A DNA stretch of 64,000 bases from Stenotrophomonas nitritireducens (GCF_001700965.1 NZ_CP016756.1:744001-808000); one strand, 5' to 3'. Positions 1 to 9,680 are shown, counted from the first letter of the stretch. A program made the numbers and translations. The notes: generated from the sequence alone by a model not told the origin.

Positions 1-238
1 ATTGAATCCCACCGTCAACGGCTTTCGGCAGATGGCCTACAACGGCAATTTTCTGGGGTACGCCTTGTACAAGGACCCGGCCTTTCTGTTTCCCTGGGGT
101 GATACGCAGGTCAACGGCGTTGCCGGCTCGGGGGAAAATGAAGATGTAACCCTCACGGTCTATGGCCGGGTGTTTCCGCAGCCGGTGTCGGTGCCTGGCA
201 CCTACAGCGACACTGTGACCGTCACCCTCACCTATTGA
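1..238 (+). CDS. Spore coat protein U-like fimbrial/adhesin protein, C-terminal fragment
   Basis: This is the last 78 or so codons of a gene that begins left of the window; the frame is open at the edge and ends in TGA at 236-238. The visible sequence has the beta-strand pattern of the SCPU (spore coat U) domain: a YALYKDPA-type strand, a WGDT stretch, a VTLTVYGRV strand, and a terminal GTYSDTVTVTLTY strand. Proteins with this domain are usually secreted pilin-like subunits assembled by a chaperone-usher pathway in Proteobacteria. The C-terminal strand ending in aromatic Tyr fits a chaperone-recognised subunit. The rest of the operon is outside the window, so the subunit type cannot be assigned. 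The assignment is by family pattern only. Confidence 0.75.
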   Translation, partial: LNPTVNGFRQMAYNGNFLGYALYKDPAFLFPWGDTQVNGVAGSGENEDVTLTVYGRVFPQPVSVPGTYSDTVTVTLTY

Positions 239-278
239 GGGCCATTCAGACTTGCCAGCGCCGCGCTGACCGGCCAAA

Positions 279-307
279 TTGCGTCCAGATCGGGCAGCGG
301 CTATACT
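279..307 (+). promoter_or_regulatory. Probable sigma-70 promoter of rpsB-tsf
   Basis: TTGCGT at 279-284 and TATACT at 302-307 are separated by 17 bases, the ideal sigma-70 spacing. Transcription should start near 314, giving a leader of roughly 230 bases before the rpsB ATG at 548. This is the best-looking promoter in the window and lies in the 309-base gap between the fimbrial gene and rpsB. Confidence 0.7.
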
Positions 308-547
308 TCGCCGGCTTTGTTGGGCCCTTGGCCCCTCGAAACACGCTGACACCGGGCGCCACCGGTGAATCCTCACCTGTCGCCCCCATCCGTGCCGGGG
401 TGCCCTGTCAAACAGGGTTCGGCCACGGAGGCAACAGGGAAGCCCAACCCCGGAACTGTTTGCGCACTCTTCAGAAGTCGCGCATCGCGGCACGACCCCA
501 ACAAACCGGGCGTACGCGGTGTCAGTTCCACCATCAGGAGTTTTGCA
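308..547 (+). promoter_or_regulatory. Long 5' leader of rpsB
   Basis: Between the predicted start point near 314 and the rpsB ATG lie over 230 untranslated bases, with short complementary GC-rich stretches around 350-420. In gammaproteobacteria the rpsB leader is the site where free S2 represses its own operon, so a regulatory fold is expected here. I cannot match a specific conserved structure by eye. An AGGAG ribosome-binding site lies at 536-540, directly upstream of the ATG at 548. Confidence 0.4.
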
Positions 548-1357
548 ATGCCCCAGATCACCATGCGTCAGATGTTGGAAGCCGGCGTCCACTTCGGCCA
601 CCAGACCCGTTACTGGAACCCGAAAATGGGCCAGTACATCTTTGGCGCCCGCGGCAAGATCCACATCATCAACCTGGAAAAGACCGTCCCGCTGTTCAAC
701 GATGCGATGAACTTCATCTCCTCGGTTGCCCAGAAGCGCGGCACCATCCTGTTCCTGGGCACCAAGCGCAGCGCACGCGATTCCATCAAGGAAGAAGCCG
801 AGCGTTGCGGCATGCCGTTCATGAACCAGCGTTGGCTGGGCGGCACCCTGACCAACTTCGCCACGGTGAAGAAGTCGGTTGCCCGCCTGAAGGAACTGGA
901 AGCCGGTGAAACCGACGGCACCTTCGACAAGCTGGTCAAGCACGAAGTGCTGGGCCTGCGCCGCGAGCGCGACAAGCTGGAAGCCTCGCTGGGCGGCATC
1001 AAGGAAATGAACCGTCTGCCGGACGCCATCTTCGTCATCGACATCGGTCACGAAGACATCGCCATCAAGGAAGCCAAGAAGCTCGGCATTCCGGTGATCG
1101 CCGTGGTTGACACCAACTACAACCCGGAACTGGTTGATTACGCCATCCCGGGCAACGACGACGCCATCCGTGCCGTGCAGCTGTACGCCCGTGCCGCTGC
1201 CGACGCCGTGCTGGAAGGCAAGGCTGCCGCTCCGAACGCCGCCACCGTGCGCGAAGAAGAGTTCAGCGAAGCCGCTGCTGGCGAAGAAGCCAAGCCGGCC
1301 CGCCGCGCTCCGGCCAAGAAGGCTCCGGCCAAGAAGGGTGACGAGGCTTCGGCCTGA
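548..1357 (+). CDS. rpsB: 30S ribosomal protein S2
   Basis: The protein (269 residues) is ribosomal protein S2, a late-assembling protein of the small subunit head/body interface that recruits S1. It begins [19 protein letters not shown], the family signature, and retains the [10 protein letters not shown] and [13 protein letters not shown] blocks. The start at 548 is chosen because AGGAG at 536-540 precedes it and because it matches the family N-terminus; an upstream in-frame start at 365 would add unrelated residues. The C-terminus carries a roughly 25-residue Ala/Lys-rich tail with repeated APAKK units, which makes it longer than the E. coli protein (241). It is followed 131 bases later by tsf, the usual partner. 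Confidence 0.98.
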   Translation: MPQITMRQMLEAGVHFGHQTRYWNPKMGQYIFGARGKIHIINLEKTVPLFNDAMNFISSVAQKRGTILFLGTKRSARDSIKEEAERCGMPFMNQRWLGGTLTNFATVKKSVARLKELEAGETDGTFDKLVKHEVLGLRRERDKLEASLGGIKEMNRLPDAIFVIDIGHEDIAIKEAKKLGIPVIAVVDTNYNPELVDYAIPGNDDAIRAVQLYARAAADAVLEGKAAAPNAATVREEEFSEAAAGEEAKPARRAPAKKAPAKKGDEASA

Positions 1358-1439
1358 TCCCCTGGCGGGTGCAGCCACTGCACCCGCTCCCCTGCGCTGG
1401 CGCCCACGGCGCCGACTGCTGACAGGGCTGCGTAACAAC

Positions 1440-1460
1440 GGCCGGCCATCATGGCCGGCC
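1440..1460 (+). terminator. Hairpin between rpsB and tsf (possible attenuator)
   Basis: GGCCGGCCAT at 1440-1449 and ATGGCCGGCC at 1451-1460 are perfect reverse complements, followed by a weak pyrimidine run (TACCCCTTTC). In E. coli the rpsB-tsf gap also contains an attenuating hairpin that lowers tsf expression or sets mRNA ends. The short T-run makes complete termination unlikely. Confidence 0.5.
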
Positions 1461-1488
1461 TACCCCTTTCTATTGATGAGGTAATTCC

Positions 1489-2367
1489 ATGGAAATCACT
1501 GCTTCCCTGGTCAAGGAACTGCGCGAGCGCACTGGCGCCGGCATGATGGAGTGCAAGCGCGCTCTGTCCGAGACGAACGGCGACATCGACGCAGCGGCTG
1601 AAGCCCTGCGCAAGTCCGGCGCTGCCAAGGCCGACAAGAAGTCCGACCGCGTCACCGCTGAAGGCCGCGTTGGCGTTGCCAGCAACGGCGGCAAGGCCGT
1701 GCTGGTCGAAGTGAACTCCGAAACCGACTTCGTTGCCAACGACGTCAACTTCAAGGCGTTCGTCGACGCCGTTGCCGCTGCCGCCCTGGCATCTGGCGCC
1801 GCCGACGTTGAAGCCCTGAAGTCGGTCAAGCTGGACAGCGGCGAGACCGTTGAAGAAACCCGCGCCACCGCGATCCAGAAGCTGGGTGAAAACATCCAGA
1901 TCCGTCGCCTGGTCAAGATCGACGGCGCCAACACCGTTGGCACCTACGTGCACAGCAACGGCAAGATCGGCGTGCTGGTCGAACTGGCTGGCGGCAACGC
2001 CGAGCTGGCTTCGGGCCTGGCAATGCACGTGGCCGCGATGAACCCGCCGCACAACAAGCCTGCCGACGTTCCGGCCGACTTCGTTGCCAAGGAAAAGGAA
2101 ATCGAGCTGGCCAAGATGAGCGAAAAGGACAAGGCCAAGCCGGCTGACATCCTGGAGAAGATCATCAGCGGCAAGATCAACAAGATCATCAGCGAAGTGA
2201 CCCTGTACGGCCAGAACTACGTGCTGGACAGCGACAAGACCGTTGAGCAGGCCGTCAAGGCCGCTGGCGCCGACGTCGTCGGTTTCCAGCGCCTGGCTGT
2301 CGGTGAAGGCATCGAGAAGGTGGTGGAAGACTACGCCGCCGAAGTTGCCAAGGCGATGCAGGTCTAA
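1489..2367 (+). CDS. tsf: Elongation factor Ts
   Basis: EF-Ts (292 residues) is the guanine nucleotide exchange factor that releases GDP from EF-Tu in the cytoplasm. The N-terminus is the UBA-like domain with the [16 protein letters not shown] block, and the catalytic TDFVAN motif lies near residues 80-85. The length fits proteobacterial EF-Ts with its coiled-coil and C-terminal module. A GAGG site sits 8 bases before the ATG. It is cotranscribed with rpsB, and a strong intrinsic terminator follows directly after the stop. Confidence 0.98.
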   Translation: MEITASLVKELRERTGAGMMECKRALSETNGDIDAAAEALRKSGAAKADKKSDRVTAEGRVGVASNGGKAVLVEVNSETDFVANDVNFKAFVDAVAAAALASGAADVEALKSVKLDSGETVEETRATAIQKLGENIQIRRLVKIDGANTVGTYVHSNGKIGVLVELAGGNAELASGLAMHVAAMNPPHNKPADVPADFVAKEKEIELAKMSEKDKAKPADILEKIISGKINKIISEVTLYGQNYVLDSDKTVEQAVKAAGADVVGFQRLAVGEGIEKVVEDYAAEVAKAMQV

Positions 2368-2390
2368 GTACCCGCTGCCTGAAGCACCTG

Positions 2391-2422
2391 AAAAAGCCGC
2401 GGATTCCCGCGGCTTTTTCTTT
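2391..2422 (+). terminator. Rho-independent terminator of rpsB-tsf
   Basis: AAAAAGCCGCGG at 2391-2402 pairs with CCGCGGCTTTTT, followed by more T residues (TTTTTCTTTT). This is a textbook intrinsic terminator 24 bases after tsf and isolates the next gene from the ribosomal operon. Confidence 0.93.
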
Positions 2423-2528
2423 TGTGCGCGGCAGGCGCAGGCCGCGCACTGCCGGCAGCAGCGTACACCACCCCGTCTTTGCTTAAGGCATCCTGTATGC
2501 TTGAACCACTGCCGCCTGCTTCTTTGAC

Positions 2529-4034
2529 ATGTCTCCCGAGCTCACTGCAGCCCTGTCCCTCTGCCGCAACCTGCCCTCGCCACCGGCCATCGCTGTCCGT
2601 TTGATCGAGCTTGCGCAGGATCCGGAAACCGACATCGCCAGCGCTGCCGACGTCATCGCGCTGGACATGGGCTTGAGCGCACGCATGATGCGCATCGCCA
2701 ATTCCCCGCTGTACGCCAGCCGCCGCCGCATCGAGAACCTCGGCCAGGCACTGACCATGCTTGGGTTAAACGCCACCTTGCAGCTGGCACTGGGTTTCAG
2801 CCTGTCGCGCGCCCTGCGCGACGACCAGAACCAGGCCGCCCTGCTGGACGCCGTCTGGCGGCGCAGCATCCTCAGCGCACTGGCTGCGCGCTATCTGGGT
2901 TTGGCGCGCAATGTGCGCCGCGTCGAAGAGCTGATGCTGGCCGGGCTGCTGCAGGACATCGGCATCCTTGCCCTGCTGCAGCTGCGCAGCGACAGCTACC
3001 CGGAACTGCTTGCCGGCGCCGCTGACAACGACGACCTGCTGGCCCGCGAACACGCCATCCTGGAGTGCAGCCATGCCGATATCGGCGCCGAGCTGTGCGA
3101 GCAATGGGGTCTGCCGCCTTACCTGGTCGATGCCATCCGCCACAGCGAAGCACCGGCCGAGCCGGCCGATGTGTTCGAGCGCTGCGTCGCCCTGTCCGGA
3201 AGCATCGCCGAGATCTGGCTCAATCAGGACACCGATCTGGCCCGCGACAAGGCCCTGCGTCTGGTGCACGCGCAGCTGCAGATGGACAGCAACCAGTTCG
3301 AGCAGGTGCTGCAGCAGGTCAGCCAGATGCTGCCTGAAATCAGCGCGTTGTTTGATGTCCCGGTGCCATCGCCGGCGCGCATCACCTACCTGCTCGACCA
3401 CGCCAGCGAGCTGATGGCGCTGCGCAACCTGCGCGAGCTGCAGGACGCCAGCGCCTCCAAGCGGCGTGCCGAAGATTTTGAACAGCAGGCCCGGCGGCTG
3501 GCCGAACAGGCCCACCTGGATGCCCTGACCGGCCTGTTGAACCGGCGCCAGCTGGAAGTGGTGCTGGCGCAGGAATTCGACCGCGCCGGGCGCGTCGACC
3601 GGCCCTTGTCGGTGGCCTTCATCGACCTGGACGACTTCAAGAAGATCAACGACCAGCACGGCCATCTGGTTGGCGATCAGGTGCTGCAGGCCTTCGCCAG
3701 CCTGCTGCAGGGCCAGCTGCGCGGCAGCGACACGGTCGCCCGCTTCGGCGGCGAGGAATTCGTGGTGTTGTTCCCCGGCACCAACGAGCAGACCGCGTTG
3801 GAAGTGATCCGCCGCGTACTGGGCGCCATCACCCAGACCCCGATCGTCACCATCGCCGACATGCCCTTGCACGTGACCTTCTCGGCAGGCGTGGCCACGC
3901 ATGGCGCCTACGAGCGTTTCACCGACATGCGCGACCTGCTCAAGGCCGCCGACGACGTGCTGTACCGCTCCAAGAACCTCGGCCGCAACCGGGTAATCGC
4001 CCGCGCACCGGACCCGCACCCCACCGCCTGCTGA
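2529..4034 (+). CDS. HDOD-GGDEF signalling protein (putative diguanylate cyclase)
   Basis: This 501-residue protein has no transmembrane segment. Residues 1-270 form an HDOD domain, seen as PSPPAIAVRLIELAQDPE, the DMGLSARMMRIANSPLY block and the LLQDIG region; HDOD domains are non-catalytic relatives of HD phosphohydrolases that bind signalling partners. A short helical linker precedes a GGDEF domain (about 325-495). Its active-site loop is RFGGEEF at 405-411, and an RGSD inhibitory I-site lies five residues before GGEEF, so it is probably an active, product-inhibited cyclic di-GMP synthase. The gene stands alone between the tsf terminator and pyrH. No clear ribosome-binding site precedes the ATG. 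The input signal cannot be read from sequence. Confidence 0.9.
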   Translation: MSPELTAALSLCRNLPSPPAIAVRLIELAQDPETDIASAADVIALDMGLSARMMRIANSPLYASRRRIENLGQALTMLGLNATLQLALGFSLSRALRDDQNQAALLDAVWRRSILSALAARYLGLARNVRRVEELMLAGLLQDIGILALLQLRSDSYPELLAGAADNDDLLAREHAILECSHADIGAELCEQWGLPPYLVDAIRHSEAPAEPADVFERCVALSGSIAEIWLNQDTDLARDKALRLVHAQLQMDSNQFEQVLQQVSQMLPEISALFDVPVPSPARITYLLDHASELMALRNLRELQDASASKRRAEDFEQQARRLAEQAHLDALTGLLNRRQLEVVLAQEFDRAGRVDRPLSVAFIDLDDFKKINDQHGHLVGDQVLQAFASLLQGQLRGSDTVARFGGEEFVVLFPGTNEQTALEVIRRVLGAITQTPIVTIADMPLHVTFSAGVATHGAYERFTDMRDLLKAADDVLYRSKNLGRNRVIARAPDPHPTAC

Positions 4035-4143
4035 ACCGGGGAGCGATTGGGGCGCAGTTTGTCGCTGCATTGCAACAATAGATGTCACCTGAAACTGCGG
4101 CATCCGTTAGAATTCCCGCGTTTTCCAGCCATCTGAGGTCACC

Positions 4144-4872
4144 ATGTCCAAACCCACCTACCGCCGCATCCTGTTGAAACTTTCCGGGGAGGCGCTGATG
4201 GGGGATGAGGACTACGGCATCGACCCCAAGGTGATCAACCGCCTGGCCCACGAAGTGATCGAAGCCCAGCAGGCCGGCGTCGAGATCGCGCTGGTGGTTG
4301 GCGGCGGCAACATCTTCCGCGGCGCCGGCCTGGCCGCTGGCGGCATGGACCGCGTCACCGGCGACCATATGGGCATGCTGGCCACGGTCATCAACGCCCT
4401 GGCCATGCAGGACGCGCTTGAAAAGGCCGGCGGCAAGGCCCGGGTCATGAGTGCGATCAAAATAAATGATGTGTGCGAGGACTACATCCGCCGCCGCGCC
4501 ATCCGCCACCTGGAAAAGGGCCGTCTGGTCATTTTCGCCGCCGGCACCGGCAACCCCTTCTTCACCACCGACTCCGGCGCCGCGCTGCGTGCGATCGAGA
4601 TCGGCGCAGACCTGCTACTCAAGGCCACCAAGGTCGACGGCGTCTACGACAAGGACCCGAACAAGCACGCCGACGCGGTCCGTTACGAGACCCTGAGCTA
4701 CGACCAGGTCATCAACCAGGGCCTGGAAGTCATGGACACGGCAGCCTTCGCCTTGGCCCGTGACAGCGACCTGCCGCTGCGCGTTTTCGACATGAGCCAG
4801 CCCGGCGAACTGCTGAAAATCCTGCACGGCGAGCATATCGGCACCCTGGTCCACGGCCGCGACGCACACTAA
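4144..4872 (+). CDS. pyrH: UMP kinase
   Basis: UMP kinase (242 residues) phosphorylates UMP to UDP with ATP in de novo pyrimidine synthesis; bacterial PyrH is a hexamer of the amino-acid kinase fold, allosterically controlled by GTP and UTP. The N-terminal KLSGEALMG loop (residues 12-20) and the GGGNIFRG nucleotide loop near residue 53 are present, as is the [20 protein letters not shown] segment and the [15 protein letters not shown] block. GAGGT lies 7 bases before the ATG. The neighbour downstream is frr, the usual arrangement in gammaproteobacteria. A TTAGAAT sequence around 4107-4113 could serve as a -10 box, but no good -35 is visible. Confidence 0.97.
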   Translation: MSKPTYRRILLKLSGEALMGDEDYGIDPKVINRLAHEVIEAQQAGVEIALVVGGGNIFRGAGLAAGGMDRVTGDHMGMLATVINALAMQDALEKAGGKARVMSAIKINDVCEDYIRRRAIRHLEKGRLVIFAAGTGNPFFTTDSGAALRAIEIGADLLLKATKVDGVYDKDPNKHADAVRYETLSYDQVINQGLEVMDTAAFALARDSDLPLRVFDMSQPGELLKILHGEHIGTLVHGRDAH

Positions 4873-4885
4873 ACCCCGCTACCGG

Positions 4886-4914
4886 CACGGTGGGCAGGGG
4901 TAATCGCCTATAAT
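4886..4914 (+). promoter_or_regulatory. Possible promoter of frr
   Basis: A perfect TATAAT lies at 4909-4914 in the 75-base gap between pyrH and frr. The hexamer 17 bases upstream (CACGGT, 4886-4891) is a poor -35, so activity would be weak or activator-dependent. I report it because the -10 is perfect and stands out from the GC-rich surroundings. Confidence 0.35.
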
Positions 4915-4947
4915 CGGCCGGTTCTAGAAACATCCAGGATTCGGCCG

Positions 4948-5504
4948 ATGATCAACGATATCAAGCAAGATGCGCAGGCGCGCATGACCAAGAGCATTGA
5001 AGCTCTGCGCCATACCCTCACCACCATCCGCACGGGCCGCGCTTCGCCGGCCCTGCTGGACGGCATCAAGGTCAAGGCCTACGGTACCGACACCCCCTGA
5101 ACCAGGTGGCCAGCATCAGCGTGTCGGAAGGCCGCTCGCTGGTGATCACCCTGTTCGACAAGAACATGATCAAGGAAGTGGAAAAGGCGATCTACGCCTC
5201 CGACATCGGCATCACCCCCACCACCATGGGCACCGTGATCCGCCTGAACCTGCCGCCGCTCACCGAGGAGCGCCGCAAGGAACTGGCCAAGTCGGTCAGC
5301 AAGGAAGGCGAGGAAACCAAGATCGCCATCCGCAACATCCGCCGCGATGCCAACCAGGAAGTGGCCAAGCTGCTCAAGGACAAGGCGATCACCGAGGATG
5401 ATGACCGCCGCAGCCAGGAAGACATCCAGAAGCTGACCGACAAGGCGATCAAGGACGTCGACGAAGTGGTCAAGCTCAAAGAACAGGAACTGATGGCGGT
5501 CTGA
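4948..5504 (+). pseudogene. frr: Ribosome recycling factor, interrupted by a -1 frameshift
   Basis: RRF separates post-termination ribosomes together with EF-G and is essential in bacteria. The first 50 codons from the ATG at 4948 read [16 protein letters not shown]... through ...KAYGTDTP, then hit TGA at 5098-5100. The rest of the protein continues in the other frame from CTG at 5097 ([21 protein letters not shown]...) to the stop at 5504. If one base is restored in the CCCCC run at 5093-5097, the product is exactly 185 residues, the standard RRF length, with every conserved block intact. A homopolymer base-call error is therefore the likeliest explanation. A real mutation or a slippage event on CCC-CTGA is less likely but would be remarkable. 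uppS follows 3 bases after the stop. Confidence 0.9.
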
Positions 5505-5507
5505 GGC

Positions 5508-6281
5508 GTGTCCTCCGTCCCGCATAGCGACACAGCCACCGTGGCCGTGCCGGGGCACATTGCCATCATCATGGATGGCAATGGGCGCTGGGCGCAGCAA
5601 CGGCGGCGGCCGCGCATGATCGGCCACCGTGCCGGCGCGCGCGCGGTCAACCGCACCATCGATTTCTGCCTTGAACGTGGCGTCGGCGCACTGACCCTGT
5701 TCGCGTTCTCCAGTGAAAACTGGGGGCGCCCGCAGGACGAGGTGGATTCGCTGATGAAGCTGTTCCTCGGCGCCCTGGACCGCGAAGTGGATGAACTCCA
5801 CCGGCGTGGCGTGCGTGTGCGCTTCATCGGCGACCGCAGCCGCTTTGCCGGCGGCATCGCCCAGCGCATGGACAAGGCCGAGCAGCGTACCGCCGGCAAT
5901 ACCGCGATGACTTTGAGCATCGCCGCCAGCTACGGTGGCCGCCAGGATATCGCCATGGCCGCTCGCGCCTTGGCCGAACAGGTCGCTGCCGGCACCCTGC
6001 TGCCCGAGCAGATCGACGAACAGGCCCTGGGCCAGCACGTCGCCCTGGCTGACATGCCGCCGCCGGACCTGTTCATCCGCACCGGTGGCGATACCCGCAT
6101 CAGCAATTTCCTGTTGTGGCAGCTGGCCTACAGCGAGCTGTGGTTCACTGATGTGCTGTGGCCGGATGTTGACGCGGCCGTCCTTCAACAGGCGCTGGAC
6201 GACTATGCCGGGCGCGAACGCCGCTTTGGTCTGACCAGTGCCCAGATCGCCGCCAACGCGGCCCAGAGCGCACACTCATGA
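5508..6281 (+). CDS. uppS: Undecaprenyl diphosphate synthase (cis-prenyltransferase)
   Basis: UppS condenses eight isopentenyl diphosphates onto farnesyl diphosphate to make the C55 lipid carrier for peptidoglycan and O-antigen. The 257-residue protein carries the HIAIIMDGNGRW motif with catalytic Asp23, the FSSENWGRP loop, and the C-terminal RTGGDTRISNFLLWQ and ELWF blocks that bind substrate and magnesium. The start is GTG at 5508, three bases after frr; no in-frame ATG precedes the conserved motif. The stop overlaps the cdsA start by 4 bases (ATGA), so the two are translationally coupled. Confidence 0.96.
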   Translation: MSSVPHSDTATVAVPGHIAIIMDGNGRWAQQRRRPRMIGHRAGARAVNRTIDFCLERGVGALTLFAFSSENWGRPQDEVDSLMKLFLGALDREVDELHRRGVRVRFIGDRSRFAGGIAQRMDKAEQRTAGNTAMTLSIAASYGGRQDIAMAARALAEQVAAGTLLPEQIDEQALGQHVALADMPPPDLFIRTGGDTRISNFLLWQLAYSELWFTDVLWPDVDAAVLQQALDDYAGRERRFGLTSAQIAANAAQSAHS

Positions 6282-7099
6282 CCAAAACCCGTGTGATCGC
6301 AGCGTTGATCATGGCCCCCGTGGCGATCTGCGCCATCCTGTTCCTGCCCTCGCAATGGCTTGCCGCCGCTGCCGCGCTGGTGTTCCTGACCGGGCTGTGG
6401 GAATGGCTCAGGCTCACCGGCGTCGTTGGCCTGCCGCGCACCGTGCTGGTGGTGCTGAACCTGCTGCTGATGGTGCTGATGGTCTGGGCATCGGCCGGCA
6501 GCATGGTGCTGTTCCAGCTGGCGGCGCTGGTCGGCGTCGGCTTCTGGCTGCTGGCGCTGCTGTGGCTGCGCTTTTTCGACTTCGGTGCGCATGATGAAAG
6601 CAGCGCACGCATGCTGAAGCTGGCTGCCAGCACCCTGGCGATCATCCCGGCCTGGGCATCACTGGTGCTGATTCATGCCAGCGAACCGAACGGCCACCTG
6701 TGGCTGCTGACCGCGCTGACCTTGGTCTGGGCGGCGGATTCGGGCGCCTATTTCGCGGGGCGCACCTTCGGCAAGCACAAGCTGGCGCCACGCATCAGCC
6801 CCAACAAGACCATTGAAGGCCTGCTCGGCGGGCTGGTTGCCGGCCTGCTCACTGCCGCGCTGTTCGGCTGGTTTGCCGGGGTGCAGCTGTCGCAGCTGGG
6901 CTGGCTGATGCTGGTCGCGGTGGTCGCCGTACTGGCATCGGTGCTGGGCGATCTGTTTGAAAGCCTGCTCAAGCGCCATGCCGGTGCCAAGGACTCGGGC
7001 CACATCATTCCCGGCCACGGCGGCGTGCTGGACCGCATCGACGGCGTACTCGCCGCCCTGCCGGTATTCGCGCTGGGCAAGGAAATCTTCGGTTTCTGA
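6278..7099 (+). CDS. cdsA: Phosphatidate cytidylyltransferase
   Basis: CdsA is the inner-membrane enzyme that makes CDP-diacylglycerol from phosphatidate and CTP, the branch point of phospholipid synthesis. The 273-residue protein is mostly hydrophobic, with about eight membrane helices. The family signature lies near residues 225-255: [13 protein letters not shown], then KDSG, then [12 protein letters not shown], with the conserved Lys, Asp and His residues. The ATG overlaps the uppS stop and dxr starts 2 bases after its stop, so it sits inside a tight uppS-cdsA-dxr-rseP operon. Confidence 0.95.
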   Translation: MTKTRVIAALIMAPVAICAILFLPSQWLAAAAALVFLTGLWEWLRLTGVVGLPRTVLVVLNLLLMVLMVWASAGSMVLFQLAALVGVGFWLLALLWLRFFDFGAHDESSARMLKLAASTLAIIPAWASLVLIHASEPNGHLWLLTALTLVWAADSGAYFAGRTFGKHKLAPRISPNKTIEGLLGGLVAGLLTAALFGWFAGVQLSQLGWLMLVAVVAVLASVLGDLFESLLKRHAGAKDSGHIIPGHGGVLDRIDGVLAALPVFALGKEIFGF

Positions 7100-7101
7100 C
7101 C

Positions 7102-8295
7102 ATGTCCTCCTCTTGCTTACGTCAGGTCGCCATTCTTGGCGCCACCGGCTCCATCGGCACTTCGGCGCTGGATGTGATCGCCCGCCACCCGCAGCAGATG
7201 CGCGCCAGCGTGCTGGCCGCGGGCAGCAATGTGGATGCGCTGTTGGCGCTGTGCCACCAGCACCGGCCCGACCATGCCGCCATCGCCGACCCCGCGCTGT
7301 TTGCGCGCCTGCGTGATGGGCTGAAGGACGCAGGCCTGGCAACCCAGGCCCACGCCGGCCACGACGCGATCGATGCGCTGGCCGCCAGCGACCACTGCGA
7401 CACCGTGATTGCCGCCATCGTCGGCGCCGCCGGCCTGTCCTCGACCCTGGCCGCCGCCCGTGCCGGCAAGCGCCTGCTGCTGGCCAACAAGGAATCGCTG
7501 GTCCTGGCCGGCGAACTGTTGACCCGCGAGGCGGCCAACGCCGGCGCCGAGATCATTCCGATCGACAGCGAACACAACGCCATCTTCCAATGCCTGCGCT
7601 CACGCGACGCGCGGCTGGAAGCCGGCGTGCGCCGCATCATCCTGACCGCCTCCGGCGGCCCCTTCCGCGGGCGCAGTCGCGCAGAGCTGGAAGCGGTGAC
7701 CGTGGCGCAGGCCGTTGCCCACCCGAAGTGGTCAATGGGACCGAAGATCTCGGTTGATTCGGCGACGTTGATGAACAAAGGCCTGGAAGTCATCGAGGCC
7801 CACCATCTGTTCAACGTGCCTGGTTCGCGCATCGATGTGCTCGTGCACCCGCAGAGCCTGGTGCATTCGCTGGTGGAGTTCATCGACGGCTCAACCCTGG
7901 CCCAGCTGGGCCTGCCGGACATGCGCACCACCCTGGCCGTTGGCCTGGGCTGGCCACAGCGGATCGAATCCGGCGTGGCCGGGCTGGACCTGCTCAGCCA
8001 GGGCCGGCTGGATTTCGAAGCCCCGGACATGGATGCCTTCCCCTGCCTGCGCCTGGCCTGGCAGGCGATGGAGGCTGGCGGCAGCGCCCCGGCCATCCTC
8101 AATGCCGCCAATGAAGTGGCCGTTTCAGCGTTTCTTCAGGGGCGCATAGGCTTTCTGTCGATCCCGGCGCTGGTGGAGCACACCTTGTCCACCCTGCCTT
8201 ACGTGGCGGCCGATACACTGGACGCCCTGCTGGCAGCCGATGCCCAGGCCCGCCATATCACCGAAACCGCCATTGCCCACCTGCCGAATGTCTGA
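7102..8295 (+). CDS. dxr: 1-deoxy-D-xylulose 5-phosphate reductoisomerase
   Basis: Dxr converts DXP to 2-C-methyl-D-erythritol 4-phosphate with NADPH, the committed step of the MEP isoprenoid pathway that feeds uppS. The 397-residue protein has the NADPH-binding GATGSIGTS loop near residues 13-21, the [13 protein letters not shown] block, the metal-binding [12 protein letters not shown] segment, the LTASGGPF loop, and [20 protein letters not shown]. The length equals the E. coli enzyme. It lies two bases after cdsA and 26 before rseP. Confidence 0.97.
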   Translation: MSSSCLRQVAILGATGSIGTSALDVIARHPQQMRASVLAAGSNVDALLALCHQHRPDHAAIADPALFARLRDGLKDAGLATQAHAGHDAIDALAASDHCDTVIAAIVGAAGLSSTLAAARAGKRLLLANKESLVLAGELLTREAANAGAEIIPIDSEHNAIFQCLRSRDARLEAGVRRIILTASGGPFRGRSRAELEAVTVAQAVAHPKWSMGPKISVDSATLMNKGLEVIEAHHLFNVPGSRIDVLVHPQSLVHSLVEFIDGSTLAQLGLPDMRTTLAVGLGWPQRIESGVAGLDLLSQGRLDFEAPDMDAFPCLRLAWQAMEAGGSAPAILNAANEVAVSAFLQGRIGFLSIPALVEHTLSTLPYVAADTLDALLAADAQARHITETAIAHLPNV

Positions 8296-8321
8296 GCCCA
8301 CCCTACAACCGAGCTGCGCCC

Positions 8322-9680
8322 ATGGCTGACTTTTTGGGGTCCGTGTGGTGGATGATCGTCAGCCTCGGCGTGCTGGTGACCTTTCATGAATTCGGCCACT
8401 ACTGGGTTGCCCGCCGCTGCGGGGTAAAGGTATTGCGCTTCTCGGTGGGCTTCGGCAAGCCGCTGTGGAGCCGCCGCAACCGCAACGGCACCGAATTCGC
8501 CATCGCCGCCATCCCGCTGGGTGGCTACGTGAAGATGCTCGACGAGCGCGAGGTCGAGGTCCCGGCCGGTGAACGCGCGCTCGCCTTCAACAACAAGACC
8601 GTCTGGCAGCGCATCGCCATCGTCGCTGCCGGCCCGATCGCCAACCTGATCCTGTGCATCGCCCTGCTCTGGGCGATGTTCGTGATTGGCCGCCAGGACT
8701 ACTCGGCCACGATCGGCCGCACCACCGGCATGGCCGCGCAGGCCGGCTTTGTTACCGGCGACCGCATCCTGGCGGTCGAAGACCGCAGCGTCGACACCTG
8801 GGCCGAGGCCAGCATGGCCATCACCACCGCCGCCATGGACCGTCAGGACGCGCATGTGCGCGTGCGCGACGCGCTCGACAACGAGCGCACCCGGGTGCTG
8901 CCGCTGTCGCAGCTGCCGGCTGGCTTCGATGAACGCCAAGTGGCGGTGCAGGCCGGTTTCATCTGGCAATTCTGGCTGCAACCGGCGCGGGTCGACTCGG
9001 TGTCGCCGGATTCGGCCGCTGCCAACCTGTTGCAGCCGGGTGATCTGATCCTGGCCGTAGACGGCCAGCGCGTGGACAGCGCCGACCAGGTAACGCCCCT
9101 GATCCAGACGCTTGGCCAGCGCGGCGGCCCCGGTATGGTCGAGGTGGACCGAGGCGGCGACCGGCTTGCGCTGGAACTGACCCCACAGACCGGGCAAGGC
9201 CCGGATGGCAAGCCGCGCTGGCTGATCGGGGTTGGTTTCGCCACCGGTCAGACCCCCGCCTACGACGCCCGCCAGCAATACGGCGTGCTGGCCGCGCTGC
9301 CCGCAGCGGTGCGCGAAACCGGCAAATTGGCCAGCGATTCGCTGGGTATGATGCGGCGCATGCTCACCGGCGCGGCCTCGGTCAAGAACATTTCCGGGCC
9401 CATCACCATTGCCCGGGTGGCCAACGCCTCGGCTGAACGCGGGGTGGACTGGTTCCTGTATTTCCTGGCTTTGCTGTCGCTGAGCCTGTGCATCATCAAC
9501 CTGTTGCCCATCCCCGTCTTGGACGGCGGGCACCTGCTGTATTACCTTATCGAGTTGGTCAAGGGCAGCCCGCTTAGCGAGCGTGCCATGGCTGCCGGCC
9601 AATACATCGGTCTGGCGCTGTTGGCCGGGTTGATGGGACTGGCGTTCTACAACGACATTCTCAGCCTGGTCCCGCGATGA
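8322..9680 (+). CDS. rseP: Site-2 zinc metalloprotease RseP
   Basis: RseP is the inner-membrane intramembrane protease that cuts RseA after DegS to release the envelope-stress sigma factor, and also clears signal peptides. The 452-residue protein has the zinc motif HEFGH at residues 22-26 in its first transmembrane helix, two PDZ domains in the middle (about 125-310), and the second metal-binding motif LLPIPVLDGGHLLYY around residue 400 in the third helix. These are the family's key residues and are all intact. Its stop lies 72 bases before the chosen bamA start, an arrangement conserved across gammaproteobacteria. Confidence 0.96.
   Translation: MADFLGSVWWMIVSLGVLVTFHEFGHYWVARRCGVKVLRFSVGFGKPLWSRRNRNGTEFAIAAIPLGGYVKMLDEREVEVPAGERALAFNNKTVWQRIAIVAAGPIANLILCIALLWAMFVIGRQDYSATIGRTTGMAAQAGFVTGDRILAVEDRSVDTWAEASMAITTAAMDRQDAHVRVRDALDNERTRVLPLSQLPAGFDERQVAVQAGFIWQFWLQPARVDSVSPDSAAANLLQPGDLILAVDGQRVDSADQVTPLIQTLGQRGGPGMVEVDRGGDRLALELTPQTGQGPDGKPRWLIGVGFATGQTPAYDARQQYGVLAALPAAVRETGKLASDSLGMMRRMLTGAASVKNISGPITIARVANASAERGVDWFLYFLALLSLSLCIINLLPIPVLDGGHLLYYLIELVKGSPLSERAMAAGQYIGLALLAGLMGLAFYNDILSLVPR

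Noticed and set aside
5089..5100. Programmed -1 frameshift in frr as the primary call
   Set aside because: The run lacks a canonical slippery heptamer and no downstream structure is obvious; a C-run base-call error is simpler. Kept as a finding to check.
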